From Phoronis australis (Eukaryota; Phoronida; Phoronidae), in the NCBI GenBank assembly GCA_002633005.1, contig NMRA01000286.1, positions 96,067 to 160,066 of the forward strand: DNA of 64,000 nucleotides, written 5' to 3'. A model generated the notes under the pieces. That model saw only the letters and a list, made by a program, of their open reading frames with translations. It ran no database searches and was not told the DNA's origin. The number at the start of each line of letters is the position of its first letter. Within the stretch, counting starts at the first letter, position 1. Below, piece after piece: positions 1-12,300 of this stretch. The translations under genes were made by a program, and so were the position numbers.

Positions 1-171
1 AAATACAGCCATTTCCTAACAGCATTTTGGAGAGAATTGTGCAGAAAGCTTAATATCTGAAAGTCTCATATGCATGCGATCAGAAATTTCTGAGACATAA
101 TTTTTCCTCTGTTTGCCTTATTTGGACATTTTGTCGGGTCCTTCGTAACCTTTATGTCTATACCAGTAGTA

Positions 172-331
172 ATAGTCACTCGTATTTAGTGGCTCCTAAC
201 CTAGTGTCAGGTCATCTCACTGTTTTTCACTGTTTGCATGTTTCAGGACAGATAGTCACTTTTCTTGAGTGGCTCTTAACCTGTTGTCAGCTCATCTGAC
301 TGCATATCACTGTTTGCATATTTCAGGGCAG
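172..331 (+). repeat. 80-bp tandem duplication containing a splice acceptor
   Basis: Two copies (172-251 and 252-331) share atagtcact, agtggctc, aacct.gtgtcag and a final tttcag. The second copy's tttcag is the acceptor of exon a. The first is a decoy exactly 80 bases upstream. Confidence 0.85.
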
Positions 332-370
332 AAACAGAGAAGGGATTATCAAGAAAGCATATCATTGAAG
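327..370 (+). CDS. KCNAB: Kv-beta exon a
   Basis: 44 bases, entered in the third base of a split Gly codon. It encodes [14 protein letters not shown] plus the first base of Gly. The acceptor is tttcag at 321-326, and a duplicate tttcag lies exactly 80 bases upstream. The donor is gtattg. Confidence 0.93.
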
Positions 371-3300
371 GTATTGGCTTGTCTACTGTCCAGTTTTAGC
401 CTTTTTACATTAAATTCTTGCCAATTTAATTGCTAAAATTGTCTGTTTTTCATGTTTGAAAGGCCTGCTGTGTTGTTAATACCCGTGGCTTCTCAAAACA
501 TTGCCCAATGTTGAACTTTTAAAGGCTGATGAAGCCTTTATCGTGTGTTGCTTATCTTTAATGAAAAAATGAAGAAATTAAATTCCACTTGTCCATCATT
601 TTGTGTCCTAGATTGGTGGGTTTTTACCGTAAAGGACATCAACTCTGATTTTATCACTTAATAAGTCTTTGAATCAAACGTTACATTAACTTCGAACATG
701 TTCAAAGACATTCTGCAAAATTTTGCTCAATTTGTAAACATCGTTTTGACTGTCATTTGTGGTCTAATCACTCTCTTCCATTTTGTCTTGATTGACCAGG
801 TCTTCGCGGTTCATTGGACCGACTACAACTCGAGTACGTAGACCTTGTGTTTGCCAACAAACCTGACCCAACCACACCCATGGAAGGTAAGCTGCCAAAG
901 GAGGTGGGCCGCAAGGAAAAGGTGGAAGGTAGGAAAATGGCCAGAAAAATTACCTTCAACTGACCAGTACTGGGTAACATCTCGGTGTGTGGCTTCCAGG
1001 AAGTTCCCCTGGCTAGTGATTGTATCATGTAGGCACTGTTGTCTTTATCAAGATTGGGAAATTTGTGAAAATTAGTTGAGTTATGGGCTTTGTTACCTGT
1101 GTGAAAGCAGGGTACATTCTGTTTACTGGTTTTGTTATCTGCTTATTTTTGTTTGTAAACTTTATGTTGCATTTCTTGCCTTATTTTCATTAAGAACATC
1201 CTTTGATTGAACATTAAAGCCTATCACTGCAATAATAAAGTAAAACCTAAATCTCAAATTTGCAGTGCAACTCCGGCCACAAAAGCAACCAAAAAACTCC
1301 ATTCGGTATGGTTGACAATGTTTGGAGTGTTCCTTGCTCTCTGAAAAAGCTCTGTTGATAAAATATGACTGAAAAATTATTCTCTTTTGACTACTAAAAG
1401 TTCATGACTTGTGTAATGGGGTTATCATTATATTGATCAAGTTTCATAATTCTGCTATTCACAGACTGAGGTATCTTTTGTCATCAGTTCTTATTTTTTG
1501 GATGCCTTGGGTAGCTGTTTTTTTTCACCCGCAAATGGTATTGATTTTTACCTCAGAACGGCAAATTTAGGATCAAAGAGTCACCTGACATTCATGTTGT
1601 CTAAATGTAGGCCTATTTAGGAATGTTCACCTTTCATTGCCTGCTTTAATTCATCTGTCTATAGCGTTCCCAATGCTACAAAATGATTGTATACATGGGC
1701 AGTATTACATGATTGCTAACTTCTGTCTCAATTAATCAGTCATTGATTGCATGCAATGCTTTGGTTTCTTTACATATTACTAATTTTGTTGATTTAACAT
1801 GCTCTGGATATTCAGTTGTAACAATGGAAAATTTTGTAAGCATTCTCAGTGTTGTAACGAAGGTTTGCTGCTAAAATGGTTCGTGGTTTGATTTATAGTG
1901 TTACCGTTCGTGGCTGCAAATGATTACAGTAAACTGTAAATATTCTTCAATTTATCCTACAAATGAGCCAGACAAGAGTAATGTCGGATTTCAAATTTCT
2001 CTGAAAAATGTACAAAAAATCTTAAAAATTATCGGGGCTCAAGCTGTTTACCGTGATCATGGTTAATAGAAAAACATGTTTGTAAATTTTGTTTGTTAAA
2101 CAGAATCGAAATGGATTTTCAATGTTATCACTGAAATGAAAATTGAGTTAAAAACAGGATGCAAAGCTCCATGAGGTACTAAGTCAGATAGAAAAGGCAT
2201 GAACACCATGATTGTCCATCCAAAGAGTGTTATGGCTTGATTTTTGGTTTTTATTGATTTTTTGATTTTATGGCAGCTAATATAGGTTTATTTGTCTTTT
2301 CTGAGAAAAAAGCAAATAAGCAACGGTATAGGCAAAATACAAAATCAAACCAAAATTGTTGTGATCTGTTTCATCCCTTACAAATACACAGTACATTTAG
2401 AAAAATAAACTTTGTGATTTGTTTAGTACTGTGTGTGTGTTTGTGACTCTAAACAGTTGTTGGTAAAAGCTCATAGCACTGGGTAATATCAGTAAGACAA
2501 TTTTGGTTGCTTGCAATTGGGAGTTCCCTTGTATATCTAGCCTAGTGTTGCTTGTATATGTTGTGATGGCCCGGTTCATAGTAGTGTGATACTGCTGAAG
2601 TGTTATTCAGTACTGGTCCAGTTCAAATGTTCACACCAAATTTCATTTTCTCATTTGTTTTTTCATTTTGTCACACTCAACTTGTTTGGTCATACTTGTG
2701 TGATCTTTGGCAATCATTTGATGAACTATCTTTTTGTGTACTTCAGATTTTTCTGCCATTTTTATCACCTTTTCACTTCATTATCTTTGTGTGTTCTTCA
2801 ATTTTGCCTGTGTGTTTTTCAACTTCAGTTGATTTACAAAAGTCACTTAATGTATTTTACATCTTTTTCTGTTCAGGTTTTAACAAATAATGAAATGTAA
2901 TTTGCACTTTCTTATTTTTAAATTGTTTTTTGCCTAAACATTAACTTTATGCAGTAGCATTATGTAATGTTTGTAACTTGTAAAAAATTAGATTGAGCAT
3001 TCTCGTATTCGTATATTACTTTCCTGGTCAATTTCATGTGCATTATGTTCTGTTTAGACCATAACTTCCACATGGCACAAACAAACAAACATGGTGCAAG
3101 ACGGTCGGTGTCAGTGTCCATTCACATGGCTTTCTAAGAATCTGTTGGCAAGGGAAAGCATTTGATCAAATTTACTACTTTTCACATATTAATTACATTT
3201 TGTCACAAAGGAATGCCCTATGTCATAAATGTTGTGGAATGTAATGTAGAGGATTGCTTTTTCGACTCTACATTTAGACGCGAAGTATAATGATTAAGTG

Positions 3301-6300
3301 GAGCTTGCAGGCAACTGTGTGTAATGATACACTTACACTATCATGGGCGGCGCAGCACTGAAATAAGTGGGGGGCTATAGCCCCCTATGGTGCGCCGCCC
3401 ATGACTGAGTTATGGTGTGGCAGCACTGTGCCAGAGATGTCGTGAAGATGTTGGTCGTTTTTTTGCACCACTTGTGTACAAATATAAAATGGCCTCTCTG
3501 GGTCACAGGCTTTTTGCTGTCTAACTGATGATTGATGAATTTTGACAGAGATTGTGCGCGCTTTCACCCACATCATAAATCAGGGTTGGGCCATGTACTG
3601 GGGTACATCTCGGTGGTCAACTGCTGAAATCATGGTGAGTCAGAGGTATTTGTTGTTGTCACGTCATTTTGGACGAATGCATTTTGTGCTTATTCAAATA
3701 TCGTAGGGCTCGTCCCTTAAAACTCGTTCTTAGAACGTCTGAACCAGTCTTAAAATTTTTGATGAAACTGGCTGGGGACTGGCAACTTTGACCTAAAAAC
3801 ACGCCTCCAATGCAATACCATCCAGGTTTTTTGCAATCCTTAGTCCGTCCCATCCTAGTTTTGGTCCTATTATGGAGATTACTCTGAGAATTACCGTATT
3901 CGCCCTAATAAGTGGCCATGCTCCTATAAGCTCCCCCGCACGTGTTTTCAGACTTTGCTGAAATAAGCGCCCCAGCCCATGAACGTGTACATGCGAAAAA
4001 TGCCTTACCTATATTTCTGAAGTTCTACAGTTACGTCTTCAATTTATCAATAAAATCTGGCAGTCCTGAAAAAATCATTGTGGACGTAATTTCTAGACCA
4101 CCAGCCTCGCCGCTGTGTTGGTATTTAGCCGTGACTATTCACTTCAAACTTCCACCGTTCTTCAAAAAGAACGTAAAAGATTTGCTGACCTTGCGAGGTA
4201 CATGTCCCACTATGGTGTGGCCTTTCAGAACAGACACAACGTACTTGTCAACTGGATTGTATCTTTCTCGTACAGATTCCACATCTCCCTCAGCAGGAAC
4301 TTAAATTTCTTTGTAAGCCTACATGTGAAAACTATGAAGTGAGGAATAATAAAAAACTTGATCAGTCATCGCAGACATTAGTCTATGGGAACTATCTATT
4401 CATGAAACGAGTAGCATAGCATTGGCAAGAAATAAATATTCATTTGGCACTAATTTCTGAAAGTTTCTAATACCGTAAAAAACTTTTGTGTTATTTTTAA
4501 TAGGAATTATTTAATTAATCATTGTGTTTTTTTAAGTCAAATATCTGAGTGATAAAACAACCCACTGATATTGAACACTTGCGCACCCTTACATCTGAAT
4601 ATCCTGGAAAATAACTGTTAGACTGTCACGCATCCAGTGGTCCGGCTACTCAATAACACTTAATATTGGCCTTAGCGAGACAATTCTCAAACGTTTTTTA
4701 TCAGATGATACTTGCAAGTGCTAAATGAAACGTTGCAATTTACTGCTTGAATGTGTTAATTTCTTTATTTACAATGCATGCCTTAAGATCGTTACATTGG
4801 TTTTACTCTCGACTGACAAATGAACTCTGATGATAGGCATGCGCTTGCTCACTCACACCCATGCAGACAAACTTCTAAACAAATGTCATGTGACAACGAT
4901 CGATGTGTGTTCATCAAGAGATTTCTTGTTGCGGGGTACAATCTAGCGCAGATTTGGTCTTATCTTGCGGTTACGGTAATCCCGAAATCCACAGGAACTT
5001 AAAAATCTTAGGGATTCTATTTAGAAAACTTAAGGAGGATTTCAGGCAATTTGTTGATTCGAAACTGTCGAAACTGTATTTTCATTCAAGAATTCAAGTT
5101 GCCCTATGGACGATTGCAAGGCAGTGATGCATCAGTCGGCGAGTTTTCACCCCGGAATTTTAGCACAATTTTCTGAAAAATGATTGTGATTTAACAACAA
5201 AGTATGGTAGCAATGTTTCACAATTTTGTAGAAAGTCTGCCATAGATTACAGATACGTCACAGAGCTCAAATTTGATGAATCCTAGCTTCCGATTTCCCC
5301 GGTTTCGGAGACTGGGTTTCAACCACCTTAGGCTACAATAAGTGACCCCTCCCTTGAAAAAATTTCTAAGCGCCCTGGGTGCTTATTAAGAAGGAAAATA
5401 CGGTCATGCCAATAATATTGTCAGTGCTGATGTTCAATTCAAGTCTTCAATTTTGGTAATACTATTTTATTGTTATAATTGTAATGTCAACTTCTACTAT
5501 CTTTTATGTAGTCTCAGTGATTTGTACATTCTATTTTGAAAATAGGTTACAACTACTGTGAGGGAGCCTGACTATTTTTGTTCACACTAACTCAGTCTTT
5601 TGTGACCACATCTATTTTGGCTCCCTGTCAAAGAGTAGGTGCTCTGATACACTGTAAAATATAACAATTGCTAAGCCTCTCTTAAAATGTAACAAGTTGT
5701 TACATTTTACATAGTTGTTACATTTCACATCAGAGGCACATGGGAGAAATCTACCATTGTTACATTTTACGAAACCCAGTCATATTTCAAAGAAAATGAC
5801 CAAAATCACGAACAAGTGGTATCTGACACGGCTGTGGGTACTGGAGTATTTTCAGACGAGGAGTGTCGCCCGAAAAATTTGAATACTTGCCCATTTAGAG
5901 AGTGGGCTCGTACAAAAAGTGACCCATTTAGAGACTATTTTGTGTAAAACCTCTCATTTTCGCATACTTGTGTTCCAGAAATTCAGGAAAGGCACCTTTT
6001 AGTTTTGTCAAAAATGACACCATTTTGCAGAGTATTTTTTCTGTGAAAAAACACCCTTTTGGGCTGACACGACATGAATTTGGCTACCTATTATCATTTT
6101 TATTAGTATTACATTACTATCACTACTGTCACTACTATTACTCGTTATCATTTTTGTTATCATTATTATTATTTTTAAATTTATTTAACAAGGAAACAAT
6201 GATCCCAGTTTAGTAAAGTGCTAATACATCATGGACATCAAAGATTTTAAAATCATCTCATTTATTGTTCAATGTTGTCATCAAGCTTTCCATAGTGGAC

Positions 6301-9300
6301 AGCGAGTGCTGTCCCAATAGGATTTTAATAGGGCTCCTAAGTTCAGCTTTAACGATATTGTGAGTAACGTCTTGACAGCTGTGGATGCAGAGTACGCCTA
6401 CGTTTTGGAAATGAGGAGGTTAAGATTTAAAATCTTGTTTAGACGAGTACCAAATTCAAAAATTGATTATTTCTGAACTATCGGCAAGCACTGTATTATT
6501 TGTAAATATAACTATGTCCATCTGTAGTTTGCCACGAAGAACTGAATTCAGACCGCAAAATTGTCTCTTGTTGAAAACATTCCTTGTCAGAGAACTGATG
6601 TGTAAGTTCAAAATTGCGTTACGTTGAAATCTGGACGCAGACATTTTGCAGTCACCGGCTCATTAGAATAGCGTGTAACAGACATACAAGACACGCAACA
6701 ATTTTATGTGGAATGAGCCCCAATATTGTATGGAACAGAAACCGCCAACGTCGAAGTCAGCGATGTTTAATATGAGCTTTTAATATATGCAATGCATCAA
6801 AAGGATTAATATACCAAATTCCCTTATCTGCGAGCTACAACACAAAAATGGCGCCTCATAAGACACGTGACTTCACGTCCATTATTAATAGAATTTCCAA
6901 TCTTTATCCTTATTTATATGTACTTCAAACTAACGACCATTGGCCAAATAGCAAATATAATTCATATTTTATCTTAAAAGGTAATAGAAAGAGAAATTGC
7001 ATGTTTTTATAGTCCGAAAGCCCAACAGTCAGCTTTTTGGACCATTGCCCCTTTAAACTATAGACCTAGACCAGGAGCAAAATGATCATGTCCCTTCAGA
7101 GTGCTAGGCATCCCATTTTTACGTTTACACGCCACGGTTTGACCTGTTGTTACTACCACTATTTCAGACAGGTTTGACATCGTAGGAACAATGATATTTC
7201 TTTCGTTACTATGCCGCCACTTTTTTTGAACTAATGGCTCGCCCTTTTCAACAGCGATATTTTACTTTTTTCTTTGGCAAAATCTGTCAACCTGCCTGCA
7301 AATAAATATGTGCTTTTATTTCCTTCCACGACCACAATAGCGTCAACAAACTTTAGCGATAAAATACTTGTTACCTGATCCTGGAAACTCCTTTCGTGTG
7401 GAGTTGAAACTGTGCGCTGTACATTTTTTAATATACCCTTAAACTACTCATGTTCAAAAAACCATGGAAAGTACAAAGGACACATGTATAAAGTCAACCT
7501 GGCACATTTGATAGAATTTCATTCACACAATCCGAGAAAAAAGGCGTTAGGTGCGTGAACGGTTTTCGTCCGTGTGACAAATACCTTGCAAACTCATGAA
7601 ATATGACATTGCCTTTAATGGTACATTTCTCATGTGCATTGATGTAAATTGTAACAATTACATAAAATGTAACAACTTGTTACATTTTAGGAGAGGCTTA
7701 GCAATGTGAAATCTAACAATAACATAAAATGTAACAGTTGTTACATTTTACGAAATTGTTACATTTTACAGGGTATCAGTGCTCTCCTAACTTTGTCAAA
7801 AAGTCTGGCTATTACATGCTTATCACAGTAGAGTTTGTGTGATGCAGTTGTAACAGTGTACACCACAAAATATTTGCCCCAAAAACTTACTTACCGGTAA
7901 GTCCTCTTTCACCACAGCAGGCCACAGAAATAGAGCAATCTGTTTGCCTTTTTATTATGCGCCCACATATTTATATGTGGACGCATTATGCCGTCATCTC
8001 CGTCCGTCCGGGCGGCGTCCGTCCGGCGTCCGCTGCTTTATCTCCAAAACCCTTTGACATACGTTCATGAAATTTGGCACATATGTTCCATTCATGAATG
8101 GGACGGCATGTGCGAACTTTTGGACGGATCCGACTACCGGTGTGCCCCCTAGTGGCAATTTTAGTTTTTTACGCTTACCTTAAAGTTTGTATCTTCAAAA
8201 GTGTAGGCACCTATTAGTGAGATGACGCTATCCTCCCATTTTCAGATGGATTCGACATAGTTTGTGCCACCTAGTGGCCATTTTTACTGTTTTCGAGTCT
8301 GTAATTTTGCGTCCACCCCTCTATCAACCAAACCGCTCAAAGGAAGATTGTGAAAATTGGCATATATGTGCTTATTATAAAGAGGACAGCTGACAATGAT
8401 TTTCAGACGATTTGGACTACTGTGGCGCCTCCTAGTGGCAGTTTTGTTTTTTGCGCCTATGGCTGTATCTCCTAAACCGTTCGCAGGATCTTTACGAAAT
8501 TTAATAAGTGTATTTATATGATGTAAACAACAGACGATGACGACTTTTGGACGGATCCGCCTACCAGTGTGCCCCCTAGTGGCAATTTTATTTTTTTATG
8601 TTTTCCTCTGTATCTTCACAAGTCCTTAACGGATTTTCATGAAATTTAGTATGTAAGCACCTATTAGTGCGATGACGCTATCCTCCCGTTTTCGGATGGA
8701 TTCGACCTAGTTTGCGACACCCAGTGGCCATTTTTACTGTTTTTGAGTCTGTTTTTTGGCGTCCACCCCTTTATCAACCAAACCGCTCTAAGTATGATTG
8801 TGAAAATTGGCATGTATTTTCTTACTATGAAGAGGACGGTTGACGCTGAATTTCCCATGACTTTTATTACTGTGGCACCTCCTAGTGGTAGTTTTTCTTG
8901 CGCCCATGGCTGTATCTCCCAAACCGTTTGCAGGATCTTTACTAAATTTAGCAAGTGTTTTTGTGTGATGTTGACAACGGACGATGACGACTTTAGGATG
9001 GTTCTGACTACCGGTATGCCTCTAGTGGTAATTTTAGTATTTTACATTGATCTCTGTATTTTCATAGGTCTTCAGGTGTATACTTTGTGTTACTTCGTGA
9101 CTATGAAGGAAAAGTTCCAAGTAGAAATTTGTTTCTGGCATTCTAATGCTGTGCTAATCTCGTATGTTGGTAAATTTGTTTTTAATTCTATGTTTCCGTG
9201 GTGCTTTAAGCAACTGATGTATAGGATGTGCTTGTATTATGAAGATCACTCTCATTTTGCCCCTAGCCTATTGAGGAGACAATGACCATGCCTTTCCATT

Positions 9301-12300
9301 TTGCAAAGTACAACATACTACATATATGCCCTCTACTGGCCACTTTATGGTACCAATAAACAACCCTAGAAGGATACCGTATACGGTGCAATTGTGGGCG
9401 CATTTCAACGGTCTGCGTTGCTCTTGTTAAGGTTATGGGGACCCTAGAGAAATGTCCAAACTTGTCAAACTTCGGAACATCGTAACTCAGAAATGACTGA
9501 TCAGATCCATTTGAAACTTTTAGAGACAATGTTTTATGTACTTTTCTCCAAACTACTTTTAGGATTGTTTTTAAAATGTTCCAAATTTGCATGAGGGATT
9601 ATTAAACATAAGACTTTCGTGATTTTCTTAGAAAACCCTAAAAGTTGCATAAAACAAAAATGAAAGGTAATTTAGAAAAAAACAAAAATGAAAGGTAATT
9701 TAGAAAAAAAAAAAATGAAAGGTAATTTTGGAAACTGTAAGAGTGTACTTGAGATAACATCTTTAAATTTAGTCGAAACATGTCATTGATACTCATTGTT
9801 TTGCTGTTATTGTACCTTTCTTTCGCGCTAATTAAAATTTTACTGAAGATGTTTTGTTGCTTGGCTGATTGGTAAAAAATTCAAAAAATCAAATTCTGTC
9901 GGCTTTTATTTGTTTTGTTATTTGGCTAAATGCACACAATTATCAATAATTTCCTACCAATCCTTAAGTCACATTTTGCACATCACTCTTTCACATAGGC
10001 CACAGAAATAGGGCAATCTGTCTGCTTTTTTACTAAACTATGTGGTTTTTACTTTTAATTAATTGTAATCTAGGAAGCCTACTCCGTGGCAAGACAGTTC
10101 AACTTGATCCCTCCAATAGCCGAACAGTCGGAGTACCATCTGTTCCAGAGAGAGAAAGTGGAGACACAGCTGCCAGAAATGTACCATAAAATAGGTACTC
10201 GTTAGACATTGAACTCATGTGGATAGGGTTGTTAGAGATGTGCTATAAACGGGGTACTCACTGTCTTATTGTGTAGTTATGTTTATGCGACTTGTACCAA
10301 CATATTTATTCACTTGCTTATCATGTAGAATTGGTTATTAATTAAAAGTTGATTTTGTATAATTTACCAGACAACTCTTAGAAATATACTACAACCGTGA
10401 GTCTAACATTTATAAAAATTTGTAACGCTGTTGATGTGATTTAATATTAAAATATCATGCCAGATGAATTCCCAAACACTCCATTGTTACCTGCAGGATT
10501 GGGAACAATCGGGTGGTCACCTTTAGCATGTGGAATACTGACTGGCAAGTACGATGATGGTATACCCATTTATTCACGGGCAGCATTAAAGGTGAGTTTG
10601 TGAACAGTACTGTCAGATGGCTTAAGTTTTGTTTTTTTTGCGCAACCCTAGTCGAACAACTGTGACCTAACATCCGTGCAGGATAACTCCCAGGCTAAAC
10701 TTAACAAGTAGCCAGCCAGCTAGCTGTATGACGACTATCGTCAAAATACAGCTAGGTACCACTGTGTGCTCAGTGCCGACAGACCTCGAAATTGCACACA
10801 GCCAGGGTAGTTCTGCTTGTCACCTCGCTGTGAAACTTGTATCAACATGTAGAGCTAAAACCAGTGGGGGCGCATGCAAAATCTGGGAATCAACCGACAC
10901 TCATCTTGCCCGTTACAGCCGTTTAAGAGGAAAACAATCTAATAAACATCATTTTCTTGGCTAATGTGTAATTCTCCGCCTTTTGTATATCGTCGGTTTG
11001 AAAACAGTATGCTCGTGTCGCTCGCACGCGCCATTCCATAATTTTTTGCAACATCTCTCGGGAGATGATGACAGCTTCGCAACAGCAAAATTCTAAAAAC
11101 TGAAACCAGTTCCGACAATTTGTTGTGATGGGTATGCAACCTCATGGAAGCAGAACAGTTTAATGAAGAATCGGCGGAAAAAGAATACATCCAATAGGTG
11201 ACGCAATATTTCATGGCGCCAAAAGCTGATGAAAAAAACAGCGCTCCACAACTTTAACAGCAGAGTGATCACTTATGGTAGAACACGACTTTTTCCAACT
11301 ATTAAATAATTAAGTTTAAGAGTGCAGTTTTTAATGACGCTAATTTTGTGTCAGATTTTATCTGGTCATTTTTTACCCACTTGGTGCAAAACTGTATGTT
11401 TAGTACACAGCTTTGCACCAAGGCTTTACTTAACACGCACTATTTTGATTGGGTTCATTTCTCTCATACATGGAAAATACCTGTCTAAAATTTTGATTTT
11501 TAATTCTGTTTGTTTAATGATGTATATAGTGTTCACTGTTATTGTATGTCTCCGGGAAGCAGAGCTTTTTGATCTGGAGCTTTATTTATGGTGTTGAGTG
11601 ACGAAACTGTGCCACTGTAATGTTTGAACACTTGAGTCGTGTTTGGTCATTGGATCAAGCAGAAGTTCTAAACTTCAAACTGCAATATATCAAATGAGCA
11701 GTGGCTCGTGTAGCAAGCAATCAGTGAACTCCATTCAGTCTATGGTGTTGTCATGCGTAACACAAACTGGCAGTAGTAAACAATTAGAACAAAAGGTTCC
11801 ATTCCAAAACACGGACCAAAGATGGCGCTGCATAGGGAAGGGGAAGTTCTAAGTAGAAAGATCCACTTGACTATCGTACATTTGAAGTCATACTTTGTAG
11901 AATTACAGGCCATTAAAAGTTAAAATGGACTTTTCTGTCAATTAACTGTGAACATGTTTTGCGTGATATCAGATTCTTTAAGGACAAAATGCACTGACTA
12001 TTACTCATCTCTGCTCTTACCTTATAGAATTACGGGTGGTTGAAGGACAAAATTCTCAGTGAAGACGGTAGACGTCAGCAGGCTAAGCTCCGTGAGTTGT
12101 CAATCATCGCTGACCGTATCGGCTGCTCGCTAGCCCAACTGTCTATAGCCTGGTGTTTGAAGAATGAGTTTATCCATTGTGTGATGCTGGGAGCATCAAC
12201 GGTAGACCAGCTGTATGAAGACATTCGAGCACTACAGGTGAGATTATGCGATGCTGGTATAATCAGCTTCTTTCTTAGTAATGTTGTTGCATTTCTAAAT

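Noticed and set aside
2586-2900. Two overlapping 96-104 codon hydrophobic frames
   Set aside because: T-rich intronic sequence between two firmly placed Kv-beta exons.
8743-9285. 180-codon plus-strand open frame
   Set aside because: It lies wholly inside the non-coding family P repeat, is not preserved in other copies and resembles no protein family.
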